Source: Lachnospiraceae bacterium (lineage in GTDB: Bacteria > Bacillota > Clostridia > Lachnospirales > Lachnospiraceae). Taken from it: a DNA stretch of 64,000 bases. The stretch is taken from positions 62,001 to 126,000 of the forward strand of contig JAFZUY010000045.1 of the NCBI GenBank assembly GCA_017618075.1, in the 5' to 3' direction. Shown here piece by piece: positions 43,173-52,331 of this stretch (position 1 is its first letter; every line of letters starts with the position of its first letter). The notes under the pieces are model-generated. The model saw nothing but the letters and a program-made list of their open reading frames with translations. It searched no databases and had not been told where the DNA came from. A program made the position numbers and the translations under genes.

Positions 43173-45257
43173 ATGGCATTTAAAACATTTAGTCTTGAAC
43201 TTGCCGGACGTACATTATCCGTAGATGTCGGAAGAGTATCAGCTCAGGCAAACGGCGCCGCTTTTATGCATTACGGCGACACAACGGTTCTTTCTACTGC
43301 TACAGCTTCAGAGAAGCCCAGAGACGGAATCGACTTTTTCCCTCTTTCCGTTGAGTATGAAGAAAAATTATACTCTGTAGGAAAGATCCCCGGAGGTTTC
43401 AACAAAAGAGAAGGTAAGGCTTCAGAGAACGCTATTCTTACAAGCCGTGTAATTGACCGTCCTATGAGACCTTTATTCCCTAAGGATTACAGAAACGATG
43501 TAACTTTAAACAACCTCGTAATGAGCGTTGATCCCGAGTGCCGTCCCGAGCTTGTTGCTATGCTTGGTTCAGCAATTGCTACATCAATTTCAGATATTCC
43601 TTTCTGCGGTCCCTGCGCTACAACTCAGGTTGGTTTGATTAACGGAGAATTCATTATCAACCCTAACCAGGAACAGTGGAAGAACGGTGACATGCAGTTA
43701 ACGGTTGCTTCAACAAGCGAAAAGGTTATCATGATTGAAGCAGGTGCTAACGAAGTTCCCGAAGCAAAGATGATTGAGGCTATTTACAAGGCTCATGAAA
43801 TCAACCAGACAATCATCGCATGGATCAATGAGATTGTTGCAGAGGTTGGAAAGCCCAAACATGAATATGAATCATGTGCTATTCCCGAAGAACTCTTTGC
43901 AAAGATGAAAGAAATCGTAACTCCCGAAGAAATGGAAGTTGCTGTATTTACAGATGAAAAGCAGAAGAGAGAAGAGAATATCCGTGTTATCACAGAGAAG
44001 CTCGAAGAAGCTTTTGCCGAGAACGAAGAATGGCTTGCTATTTTAGGAGAAGCTATTTATCAGTACGAAAAGAAGACAGTAAGAAAGATGATTCTTAAAG
44101 ATCACAAGCGTCCCGACGGTCGTGAGATCACACAGATTCGTCCTCTTGCTGCTGAAGTTGATATTATCCCCAGAGTTCATGGTTCATCCATGTTCACCAG
44201 AGGACAGACACAGATCTGTGATGTATGTACACTTGCTCCTTTATCTGAAGTTCAGAAGATTGACGGTCTTGATGACAACGAAACTTCTAAGAGATATATG
44301 CATCATTACAACTTCCCTGCATACTCTGTAGGTGAAACAAAGGTTTCAAGAGGTCCCGGACGTCGTGAAATCGGTCACGGTGCATTGGCTGAGAGAGCTC
44401 TTATTCCCGTACTTCCTTCAGAGGAAGAATTCCCTTACGCAATTCGTTGCGTATCCGAAACATTTGAATCTAACGGTTCAACATCTATGGCTTCTACATG
44501 TGCATCATGTATGTCACTTATGGCTGCAGGTGTTCCCATTAAGAAGATGGTCGCAGGTATCTCCTGTGGTTTGGTTACAGGTGAGACAGATGATGATTTC
44601 ATCCTTCTTACAGATATCCAGGGTCTAGAAGACTTCTTCGGAGATATGGACTTTAAGGTAACAGGTACTACAGACGGTATCACAGCTATTCAGATGGATA
44701 TCAAGATTCACGGTCTTACAAGACCTATCGTTGAAGGTGCTATCGCAAGATGCCGTGAAGCAAGACTTTTCATTATGGATAACTGCATGAAGAAAGCTAT
44801 TGCAGAGCCCAGAAAAGAAATCAGCAAATACGCTCCTAAGATTGTTCAGATTTCTATCGATCCCGATAAGATCGGTGATGTTGTCGGACAGAAGGGCAAG
44901 ACAATCAACGAAATCATCGCTCGTACAGGCGTTAAGATTGATATTACCGATGACGGCAAGGTTGGCGTATGCGGTACAGATATCGACAAGATTAATGAAG
45001 CAATCAATATGATTAACACCATCGTAACCGATTACGAGGAAGGTCAGATTCTTAAGGGTGTTGTTGTTTCCATCAAGGAATTCGGCGCATTCGTAGAATT
45101 TGCTCCCGGAAAAGAAGGCATGGTTCACATCTCCAAGATTGCTAAGCAGAGAATTGAGCATGTCGAAGATGTTCTTACACTCGGCGACAAAGTAACCGTT
45201 AAGTGCATGGGCAAAGACAAGATGGGCAGAATGAGCTTCTCCATCAAGGATGTATAA
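43173..45257 (+). CDS. pnp: Polyribonucleotide nucleotidyltransferase (PNPase)
   Basis: 694 residues, normal length. Two RNase PH domains (RPMRPLFPKDYRNDV in the first; RGPGRREIGHGALAERAL and the catalytic-domain segment DIQGLEDFFGDMDFKVTGT in the second), a KH domain (GDVVGQKGKTINEIIARTG) and a C-terminal S1 domain (GQILKGVVVSIKEFGAFVEF). It degrades RNA 3' to 5' with phosphate. The start has AAAGGAG. It shares a transcript with rpsO and has a structured leader. The terminator downstream is strong. Confidence 0.98.
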   Translation: MAFKTFSLELAGRTLSVDVGRVSAQANGAAFMHYGDTTVLSTATASEKPRDGIDFFPLSVEYEEKLYSVGKIPGGFNKREGKASENAILTSRVIDRPMRPLFPKDYRNDVTLNNLVMSVDPECRPELVAMLGSAIATSISDIPFCGPCATTQVGLINGEFIINPNQEQWKNGDMQLTVASTSEKVIMIEAGANEVPEAKMIEAIYKAHEINQTIIAWINEIVAEVGKPKHEYESCAIPEELFAKMKEIVTPEEMEVAVFTDEKQKREENIRVITEKLEEAFAENEEWLAILGEAIYQYEKKTVRKMILKDHKRPDGREITQIRPLAAEVDIIPRVHGSSMFTRGQTQICDVCTLAPLSEVQKIDGLDDNETSKRYMHHYNFPAYSVGETKVSRGPGRREIGHGALAERALIPVLPSEEEFPYAIRCVSETFESNGSTSMASTCASCMSLMAAGVPIKKMVAGISCGLVTGETDDDFILLTDIQGLEDFFGDMDFKVTGTTDGITAIQMDIKIHGLTRPIVEGAIARCREARLFIMDNCMKKAIAEPRKEISKYAPKIVQISIDPDKIGDVVGQKGKTINEIIARTGVKIDITDDGKVGVCGTDIDKINEAINMINTIVTDYEEGQILKGVVVSIKEFGAFVEFAPGKEGMVHISKIAKQRIEHVEDVLTLGDKVTVKCMGKDKMGRMSFSIKDV

Positions 45258-45276
45258 AATTAAAGATCATAAAAGA

Positions 45277-45306
45277 AAGCCGGATTCATATGAGTCCGGC
45301 TTTTTT
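45277..45306 (+). terminator. Terminator after pnp
   Basis: AAGCCGGAT, loop TCATATGA, GTCCGGCTT, then a T-run. Confidence 0.9.
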
Positions 45307-45384
45307 ATGTGTATTTATCATATGTTTTAGAGAAATAATAATTATGATATAATATACGCAGTATGATTCTTTTAGGAGCCTGAC

Positions 45385-45882
45385 ATGTTTGGATTAATCG
45401 GGAAAAAATTAATTTCAGTTATATTTGGCATAATTATTTTTATTGCGATAATCGGACTTATTATTGCTGCAATTGTGACATTTAAGCCGGTACATTACCA
45501 AATTGATTACAGAACCGATATAGACTGGATAAGCAAAAACTTAAACGGTGTTGAAGGCGGAGAATATGAATCGGGTTATGAATGCTGGAATATATTCGGG
45601 ACGACACAGGTTGCACCCGGTTCCGGCCCAGATACAAATTATCATGGTTATATAAAAATCTCCGAGGAAGAAGCCAAGAAGCTTAACAACGATTATCACT
45701 GGGTAATTGATATAAAACCCCTTCCGGATATGGGGAATATAAATCTTACTTCTTATGATCCTTATGACTGGTATGTATGCGAGGATTTTAATAAAGATAA
45801 ATTTTACGGAATGGGAATGAGAGACATTCGCTATGATAAAAACGGTACTATAATATTCAGCAATGAATTTCAGAATTACTGA
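45385..45882 (+). CDS. Membrane-anchored unknown protein, 165 aa
   Basis: One N-terminal membrane helix (~residues 8-31, LISVIFGIIIFIAIIGLIIAA) and an extracytoplasmic domain of ~130 residues with Trp and Tyr patches (WISKNLNGVEGGEYESGYECWNIF, TNYHGYIKISEEEAKKL, YDPYDWYVCEDF) and two Cys that could form a disulfide. I do not recognise the family. A TATAAT at 45348-45353 may drive it; the ribosome binding site is TTTTAGGAG. deoB follows after 17 bases. Confidence 0.65.
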   Translation: MFGLIGKKLISVIFGIIIFIAIIGLIIAAIVTFKPVHYQIDYRTDIDWISKNLNGVEGGEYESGYECWNIFGTTQVAPGSGPDTNYHGYIKISEEEAKKLNNDYHWVIDIKPLPDMGNINLTSYDPYDWYVCEDFNKDKFYGMGMRDIRYDKNGTIIFSNEFQNY

Positions 45883-45899
45883 ATTATTGGAGGATTACG

Positions 45900-47054
45900 A
45901 TGAAAAGAGTATTTCTTATAGTTTTAGACAGTTTTGGAATAGGTGAAGAGCCTGATGCCGATTTATTCGGCGATGTGGGTTCGAACACAATTAATTCCTG
46001 CGCAACAAGCGAATACTTTAATATGCCTAATATGGCCAAGCTTGGACTTTTCAATATTGACGGAGTTGATATTGAAGGATTAAAAGTTAGTAATCATGAT
46101 GCTTTGATTGCCCGCATGAGAGAAAAGTCCATGGGTAAGGATACAACAATAGGTCACTGGGAAATCGCAGGGCTTGTATCTCCAAAACCCATGCCTACAT
46201 ATCCTAACGGCTTTCCTAAAGAAGTTATTGAGGAATTCGAGAAGAGAACGGGCCGTAAGGCTATTGTAAATGCAACATATTCAGGCACCAAAGTAATCGC
46301 TGATTATGGTGATGAGCATGTTAAAACAGGTGCTCTTATAGTTTATACATCAGCCGATTCTGTATTCCAGATTGCAGCACATGAGGAAGTTGTTCCGCTT
46401 GAACAGCTTTATGAATACTGCAGAATCGCGAGAGAAATCTTACAGGGTGAACATGGTGTCGGAAGAGTTATTGCAAGACCTTTCTTAGGTGAGAGCGGTA
46501 ACTATTACAGAACACCGCATCGTCATGATTTCTCGCTCATTCCGCCTAAGGATACCATGCTTAACATATTAAAAAATGCAGGAAAAGATGTACTGTCTGT
46601 CGGTAAGATTTATGATATCTTTGCGGGAAGCGGTATAACGGATTATGTTTATACCGAGTCGAACGAAGACGGTATTAACAAAACACTTGCATGGATGGAC
46701 AGGGATTTTAACGGCATATGTTTTACCAATCTTGTTGATTTTGACATGGTTTACGGTCACAGAAGGGATGTTGACGGATATGCGAAAGCTCTTGCATATT
46801 TTGATTCAAGACTGCCTGAACTTTTATCAAAACTCGGTGATGAGGACTGCCTTATGATAACCGCGGACCACGGCTGCGATCCTGCATTTACAAAGACTAC
46901 TGACCATACAAGAGAATATATACCTTTGATTTGTTACGGAAAGAACATAAAACCTGAAAATTGCGGCACCAGAGAGACATTTGCCGATATCGGCGCTACG
47001 GTGCTTAATCTGCTTGGTGTTGAAGGAGAACTTGACGGAACTTCTTTAATATAA
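45900..47054 (+). CDS. deoB: Phosphopentomutase
   Basis: 384 residues of the alkaline phosphatase superfamily. Metal and catalytic motifs: LIVLDSFGIGEEPDAD at the N terminus, KDTTIGHWE, and ITADHGCDP with TTDHTREYIPL at the C terminus. It converts (deoxy)ribose-1-phosphate to the 5-phosphate in nucleoside catabolism. ATG 45900 follows GGAGG. No nucleoside phosphorylase is adjacent, so it does not sit in a classic deo operon. Confidence 0.97.
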   Translation: MKRVFLIVLDSFGIGEEPDADLFGDVGSNTINSCATSEYFNMPNMAKLGLFNIDGVDIEGLKVSNHDALIARMREKSMGKDTTIGHWEIAGLVSPKPMPTYPNGFPKEVIEEFEKRTGRKAIVNATYSGTKVIADYGDEHVKTGALIVYTSADSVFQIAAHEEVVPLEQLYEYCRIAREILQGEHGVGRVIARPFLGESGNYYRTPHRHDFSLIPPKDTMLNILKNAGKDVLSVGKIYDIFAGSGITDYVYTESNEDGINKTLAWMDRDFNGICFTNLVDFDMVYGHRRDVDGYAKALAYFDSRLPELLSKLGDEDCLMITADHGCDPAFTKTTDHTREYIPLICYGKNIKPENCGTRETFADIGATVLNLLGVEGELDGTSLI

Positions 47055-47135
47055 AATTTGATCCGATTTTTCCCGCAAGGGACTTCATCAGATACAATAT
47101 GTCCAATTGAATATTACTTTTAGGAGGTAAAAACA

Positions 47136-48332
47136 TTGACTGGAAAGAATTGCTTGAATTTATTGGTTACTTTTGGAGTTGTATTTTGTTGTACTGTTGT
47201 TTCCACGGGCTGCTATAATCCTAAAACAATTACGGATTATCCCGGAAATGAAAATGTTTTGGAAACTGTTTCTGAGACTGAAAAGGTTACTGTTAACGAA
47301 GAGAAAGAAACGGACTATTATTTGGATGAAGAAGAGGAATTGGAAGAATTTATGCCCAACGATTACCCTTTTGACGGGCAGGGCAATTTTATTTATAATC
47401 CTGAGGCTTTAAGACCCGGCATTTCGAATTTTTATCGTAACAAACCCGAATATCTTAAAATGGCCAAGCAGATTATGACTGCTGTGGATGAAGGAGAACA
47501 TGTTTTAGTACTTGACGCAGGTTATCCCATTGATCAGTTTAAGTTCGAAGAAGTGCTTAAAATAGCCTGTTTATCGAATCCTGTTGTTTATCTGGCTGAT
47601 TTCGAAACAGAAGATTATCACAATTTTACGATTACCTATCCGGATTATTTCGGCTCACTGGATGATTACGGAAATCCTGACCCCGATAAAATTGTAAAAG
47701 ACGATGCTGACTTTACCGCCGAAATGGATGAATTCAGGGATTTTGTAAATGAAGTTATCGAAAAATGCGTTAATTATCAGGATAACGACATGGAAAATGC
47801 CAGAAGGGTATACAAATATCTTATAGAAAGTGTCTATATCAGAAAAGATGACGGATATTATGCTGTGCCTGATCCGAATTCCACCACAGGCAGGAGTATA
47901 TCTCATATTGATGTTGTCAGAAATTTAAAGAATGACAATATGTATTTACATGAAGTTATAAAGCTTTATCAGTTTATTCTGACTCAGTTAAATATTCATA
48001 CAAGCTATGCCATACTTGACGGAGAAGCTGTGGATAAATATATGTCGCTGGATCCCGACAATTACTATATGACCAGTTGTGACTGCGTAATTATAAGGTA
48101 TGACGGCGTAGATTACATCTGCAACCTTTATTTTGATTATCTGGATTTTAAAAACTTCCCTGAGGTTGAAAATGATACGGAATGTCATTGCAATTATTTC
48201 GCTGTCGGCAAAGCGACCTGCGGTCGTGTTTTTAAAGTAAACAATGTAGGATATTCCGGAAACTTTGAAAATACGGACTGGTTTATGTTTGACGACTTAA
48301 ATGTGGATTATCCATTTGATGTTGAATTATAA
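47136..48332 (+). CDS. Lipoprotein, possible degenerate transglutaminase-like fold
   Basis: 398 residues from a TTG with AGGAGG upstream. Signal peptide and lipobox VVSTGC. After an acidic spacer comes an alpha/beta domain in which LHEVIKLYQFILTQLNIHTSYAILDG, CDCVIIRYDGVDYICNLYFD and the surrounding layout recall the transglutaminase-like fold, but the catalytic Cys, His and Asp are not evident at the expected places. The call is weak. The transglutaminase-like gene at 50.0 kb, on the other side of prfC, may be a distant relative. Confidence 0.5.
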   Translation: MTGKNCLNLLVTFGVVFCCTVVSTGCYNPKTITDYPGNENVLETVSETEKVTVNEEKETDYYLDEEEELEEFMPNDYPFDGQGNFIYNPEALRPGISNFYRNKPEYLKMAKQIMTAVDEGEHVLVLDAGYPIDQFKFEEVLKIACLSNPVVYLADFETEDYHNFTITYPDYFGSLDDYGNPDPDKIVKDDADFTAEMDEFRDFVNEVIEKCVNYQDNDMENARRVYKYLIESVYIRKDDGYYAVPDPNSTTGRSISHIDVVRNLKNDNMYLHEVIKLYQFILTQLNIHTSYAILDGEAVDKYMSLDPDNYYMTSCDCVIIRYDGVDYICNLYFDYLDFKNFPEVENDTECHCNYFAVGKATCGRVFKVNNVGYSGNFENTDWFMFDDLNVDYPFDVEL

Positions 48333-48370
48333 ATCATAAAAGAGACTTTTAAATATATTTGAATTTTTCC

Positions 48371-48400
48371 CCGATAAATAGTATTATTTATCGGTATGAT
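48371..48400 (+). terminator. Hairpin before prfC
   Basis: CCGATAAATA (48371-48380), loop GTAT, TATTTATCGG (48385-48394), then TATGATTTTT. Confidence 0.6.
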
Positions 48401-48432
48401 TTTTATGGAAAAAGACGAAAGAGAGAAACAAA

Positions 48433-50028
48433 GTGGGCAATTACGATAAAGAGATTCAAAGAAGAAGAACCTTTGCAATTATTTCACATCCCGATGCAGG
48501 TAAAACAACGCTTACCGAAAAATTTCTTTTATACGGCGGAGCGATAAATTTGGCAGGAAGCGTAAAAGGTAAAGCTACTGCAAGACATGCGGTTTCGGAC
48601 TGGATGGAAATTGAAAAGGAGAGAGGTATTTCCGTTACTTCTTCGGTACTTCAGTTTGAATATGACGGATACTGTGTAAATATCCTTGATACACCGGGCC
48701 ACCAGGATTTCTCGGAAGATACATACAGAACGCTTATGGCTGCAGACTCTGCGGTAATGGTTATAGATGCATCCAAAGGTGTTGAGGCGCAGACAAGAAA
48801 GCTCTTTAAGGTCTGCGGTATGAGAGGCATTCCTATTTTCACCTTTATAAACAAGCTCGACAGAGATGCACTCGATACATTTGAATTACTCGACCAGATT
48901 GAGAACGAACTCGGAATCGCAACTTGTCCCGTTAACTGGCCGATCGGTTCCGGTAAAGGTTTTAAAGGAGTTTATGACAGACATAACGAAAAAGTTGTAA
49001 TGTTCTCCGATACAGAAAAAGGTACCAAGGAAGGCAAATCATGGGAGATTGATATGTCTACCAAAGATGCGCTTGTAGAAGCAATCGGAGAAGAGGCATA
49101 TAACAAACTTTCAGATGAGATTGAACTTTTGGACGGTGCTGCGGCTGAGTTTGATTTAAAGGAAGTACAGAACGGAAAACTTACACCTGTATTTTTTGGT
49201 TCTGCATTAACCAACTTCGGCGTAGAAATCTTTTTAAATAATTTCTTATCGATGTCCACAAATCCTCTTCCGAGACAAAGCGATATCGGTATGATTGACC
49301 CTCTTGAAAACGAGTTTTCTGCTTTTGTATTTAAAATACAGGCTAATATGAATAAAGCTCACCGTGACAGAATTGCTTTTATGAGAATCTGTTCAGGTAA
49401 GTTTGATGCATCCAAGGAAGTTTATCATATGCAGGGCGGCAAATCCATGCGACTTTCCCAGCCTCAGCAGATTATGGCGGATGACAGAAAGATTCTTGAT
49501 ACCGCGTATGCGGGAGATATTATCGGTGTATTTGATCCCGGTATTTTCTCTATCGGCGATACTTTAACGGTTGCTTCAAACAAGTTTAATTATGAAGGCA
49601 TTCCTACATTTGCTCCCGAGCATTTTGCGAGAGTACGTCAGATGGATACCATGAAGAGAAAGCAGTTTATGAAGGGTATTACCCAGATAGCTCAGGAAGG
49701 TGCTATTCAGGTGTTCCAGGAATTTAATACCGGTATGGAAGAAATAATTGTCGGTGTAGTTGGCGTGCTTCAGTTTGAGGTTTTAAAATACAGACTTGAA
49801 AACGAATACAATGTTGAAATAAGAATGGACAATCTGCCTTACGAACATATCAGGTGGATTGACAATAAAGACGAGATAGACGTGGCAAAACTGACCGGTA
49901 CTTCGGATATGAAAAAGGTAAAGGACATGAAAGGAAATCCTCTGCTTTTATTCGTAAACGAATGGAGCATAGGCATGACAAAGGACAGAAACAAAGATCT
50001 GGTATTGTCGGAATTCGGAAAGAATTAA
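48433..50028 (+). CDS. prfC: Peptide chain release factor 3
   Basis: 531 residues, standard RF3 length. GTPase motifs SHPDAGKTTLTEK, DTPGHQDFSEDTYRTL and NKLDRD; RF3-specific ARVRQMDTMKRKQFMKGI and a C-terminal GVLQFEVLKYRLENEYNVE region. RF3 releases RF1/RF2 from the ribosome after termination. The start is GTG 48433 with a weak purine-rich site. A transglutaminase-like gene follows 8 bases later without its own clear promoter. Confidence 0.97.
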   Translation: MGNYDKEIQRRRTFAIISHPDAGKTTLTEKFLLYGGAINLAGSVKGKATARHAVSDWMEIEKERGISVTSSVLQFEYDGYCVNILDTPGHQDFSEDTYRTLMAADSAVMVIDASKGVEAQTRKLFKVCGMRGIPIFTFINKLDRDALDTFELLDQIENELGIATCPVNWPIGSGKGFKGVYDRHNEKVVMFSDTEKGTKEGKSWEIDMSTKDALVEAIGEEAYNKLSDEIELLDGAAAEFDLKEVQNGKLTPVFFGSALTNFGVEIFLNNFLSMSTNPLPRQSDIGMIDPLENEFSAFVFKIQANMNKAHRDRIAFMRICSGKFDASKEVYHMQGGKSMRLSQPQQIMADDRKILDTAYAGDIIGVFDPGIFSIGDTLTVASNKFNYEGIPTFAPEHFARVRQMDTMKRKQFMKGITQIAQEGAIQVFQEFNTGMEEIIVGVVGVLQFEVLKYRLENEYNVEIRMDNLPYEHIRWIDNKDEIDVAKLTGTSDMKKVKDMKGNPLLLFVNEWSIGMTKDRNKDLVLSEFGKN

Positions 50029-50036
50029 ATAATTTT

Positions 50037-51407
50037 ATGAAGAAAATTTATTTGATCATCGGTGCACTTATATTGGCCCTTATGCTTTTAATAGGTGCTT
50101 CCGTACTAATCGACAAACAGCTTGAAAAAGATACTTCTTTTATAAGCGATCATATCGATTTTGACAAAACGGCTCAGAATGTTGCTTATACGAGTTCTGC
50201 CTCTAACGGATCTTCGTCTTCTTTGGACATGGAAGTTACCGAAAAAGTTGCGCATATTGACGATGTGTCGAAGATAAAAGATGACTATGAAGTCATCAAT
50301 ACCAATATCGGTGAAATCAAAATCGATGCGGGACTTTCCGAAGAGGAATGGGGAGATCGTATTGCTATCGGTATTAATGCCCAGAATATAAATGCTGCCA
50401 ATGACGAATGTCAGGGACTCTTTTATTATGACAATATGGAGCCTGAATTAAAGCAGCTTTATCTGGAGATTTATATAGCTATTAAGAATTATACAGAAGC
50501 GTTTTATATTTGTTCCATAGATCCAGAAGATATTGATTATGCATTTAACTGTGTGATGGGAGATCATCCGGAGATTTTCTACACAAACGGCTATATGTAT
50601 ACGAAATATACGACAACGGAAAGAATCATAAAGATTGAATTTACGCCGGCTTACACCATATCTTATGAGGATGTTCAAAAATATCAGAAGGATATTGATG
50701 CATATAAAAATGCTTTTCTGGCCGGTATTAATAAAAATACAGACGATTATACCAAGATTAAATATACATACGAATTCATTATAATGAACACCGAATATGA
50801 TGTTGATTCTGTTGAGAACCAGAATATTTTATCCGTATTTTTGTTCGGAAGATCGGTATGCCAGGGCTATGCAAAAGCATTCCAGTATTTATCCGCACAA
50901 CTCGGTATTCAGAGCACACTTGTTGTAGGATATGTCGGAGCAAATGAAGGCCATGCATGGAATATGGTTAAGTGTAACGGTCAGTATTATTACATTGACT
51001 GTACATGGGGCGATTCTTCTTATCTTGAAAACTCGATGAGCCTTAACTCCGGCGGTATTAATTATGACTATTTAAATATCACTACAAGCGAACTTCAGCT
51101 TACACATGTAATTGATAATTTCATGCCGCTTCCTCCTTGCACCAGTACTTCTGACAATTATTACGTAAAAGAAGGTCTTTACTTTAGGGGAATTGATTTG
51201 GTTCAACTTGATAATGCATTCAGAAATGCTAAAATGGAGGGCAGGGATTCCGTTGAACTTAAATGTTCCGACAGTGAGGTTTATGACAGACTTGGTGAAT
51301 ATCTTTTAGAAGAAAATCATATTTTTGATTATATGTCTAATGATAAAGAGAGTATCAAGTACATGCAGAACAAGGATTTGAATATTTATTCGTTCCCTTT
51401 AAGGTAA
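50037..51407 (+). CDS. Membrane-anchored transglutaminase-like protein
   Basis: 456 residues from ATG 50037. N-terminal membrane helix (~4-26) places the rest outside. The transglutaminase-like core has the full triad: Cys275 in SVCQGYAKAFQYL, His306 in EGHAWNMVKC and Asp321 in YYIDCTWGD. Such proteins act as peptidases or cross-linking enzymes at the cell surface; the substrate is unknown. The start codon has only a weak site within TTAAATAATTTT, and translation may be coupled to prfC. Confidence 0.85.
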   Translation: MKKIYLIIGALILALMLLIGASVLIDKQLEKDTSFISDHIDFDKTAQNVAYTSSASNGSSSSLDMEVTEKVAHIDDVSKIKDDYEVINTNIGEIKIDAGLSEEEWGDRIAIGINAQNINAANDECQGLFYYDNMEPELKQLYLEIYIAIKNYTEAFYICSIDPEDIDYAFNCVMGDHPEIFYTNGYMYTKYTTTERIIKIEFTPAYTISYEDVQKYQKDIDAYKNAFLAGINKNTDDYTKIKYTYEFIIMNTEYDVDSVENQNILSVFLFGRSVCQGYAKAFQYLSAQLGIQSTLVVGYVGANEGHAWNMVKCNGQYYYIDCTWGDSSYLENSMSLNSGGINYDYLNITTSELQLTHVIDNFMPLPPCTSTSDNYYVKEGLYFRGIDLVQLDNAFRNAKMEGRDSVELKCSDSEVYDRLGEYLLEENHIFDYMSNDKESIKYMQNKDLNIYSFPLR

Positions 51408-51428
51408 TTTCGGGGACAGTAATGTGAC

Positions 51429-51457
51429 TTGTGACATAAACTGTTTTGTGGTAAAAT
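51429..51457 (+). promoter_or_regulatory. Promoter for the asp23-nusB-xse operon
   Basis: TTGTGA at 51429-51434, 17-bp spacer, TAAAAT at 51452-51457. Confidence 0.65.
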
Positions 51458-51462
51458 AAAAG

Positions 51463-51488
51463 GGCATATGAGGTTTTTGTCATATGCC
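51463..51488 (+). promoter_or_regulatory. Leader hairpin before the asp23-like gene
   Basis: GGCATATGA and TCATATGCC form a 9-bp perfect stem with an 8-base loop at the very 5' end of the transcript; it may stabilise the operon mRNA. Confidence 0.5.
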
Positions 51489-51518
51489 GGTTTGAAGGTC
51501 CTTTTACGGAGGTTAAAA

Positions 51519-51866
51519 ATGAGTACAGCTAACAATAATGAAAAAATCGGTTCTGTTCGTATCGCAACAGATGTAGTACCTCTTATTGCAGCGCTTGCAT
51601 CTCAGGATGTTGAGGGCGTTACACCTTTACAGGATAAAAAGAATCTTTCTTTGAAAATTAATTTAAGAAGACTTACCAGAGGCATAAAAGTTGATATTAA
51701 AGGCAAAACCTGCAGTGTTGATATGGCTATAGGTATTCTTTACGGATATCAGGTTCCGGAAATCTGTCCCAAGGTTCAGAATTCGGTTAAGACCGCTATC
51801 GAAACCATGACAGGTCTTGAAGTCAGTGACGTAAATGTCAGAATTGCTTCTGTAAGCATGTCATAA
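51519..51866 (+). CDS. Asp23/Gls24 family envelope stress protein
   Basis: 115 residues from ATG 51519 (ACGGAGG upstream; a longer frame from 51468 covers the leader). Family features: GSVRIATDVVPLIAALASQDVEGV, IKVDIKGKTCSVDMAIGILYGYQVPEICPKVQNSVKTAIETMTGLEVSDVNVRI. In Firmicutes this gene type regularly precedes nusB, as here. Members are linked to envelope stress or membrane-associated assemblies. It heads the operon. Confidence 0.92.
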   Translation: MSTANNNEKIGSVRIATDVVPLIAALASQDVEGVTPLQDKKNLSLKINLRRLTRGIKVDIKGKTCSVDMAIGILYGYQVPEICPKVQNSVKTAIETMTGLEVSDVNVRIASVSMS

Positions 51867-51875
51867 GGAATAAAT

Positions 51876-52331
51876 ATGAACAGAAAAGCAGAACGCGAAT
51901 TTACTTTTAAACTGTTATTTATGTCTGATTTTTATGAGAAGAAAGAGTTAGGTGACGAACTTCTTCTCTATTTTGATGCACCGTCTCCTTTTGAAGATAA
52001 AGAGGATAATGATGCCCCTGCAGAAAGACTTTACTCGTTAAAAGAATCCGTTAACGAAGAAGACAGAAGAAGAATAGTAGCAAGATATGTTGAAATAATT
52101 GACAAACTTGATGATATTGATAAAAGAATTTCTGAAGTTTCAAAAGGCTGGACTATTGATCGTATCGGAAAAGTCGAACTTGCGATTTTAAGACTTGCCG
52201 TTTATGAAATAGTTTACGATGACAATATTCCGACCTCTGTAGCTATTAACGAGGCTGTAGAATTATCAAAAAAATTCGGACCTCAGGATTCATATGCATT
52301 TGTTAACGGTATTCTTGCCAGGTTTGCTTGA
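51876..52331 (+). CDS. nusB: Transcription antitermination factor NusB
   Basis: 151 residues, all-helical NusB fold. C-terminal signature WTIDRIGKVELAILRLAVYEIVYDDNIPTSVAINEAVELSKKFGPQDSYAFVNGIL. NusB with NusE binds boxA and supports rRNA transcription. It starts 9 bases after the asp23-like gene and its TGA overlaps the xseA ATG by one base. Confidence 0.95.
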   Translation: MNRKAEREFTFKLLFMSDFYEKKELGDELLLYFDAPSPFEDKEDNDAPAERLYSLKESVNEEDRRRIVARYVEIIDKLDDIDKRISEVSKGWTIDRIGKVELAILRLAVYEIVYDDNIPTSVAINEAVELSKKFGPQDSYAFVNGILARFA

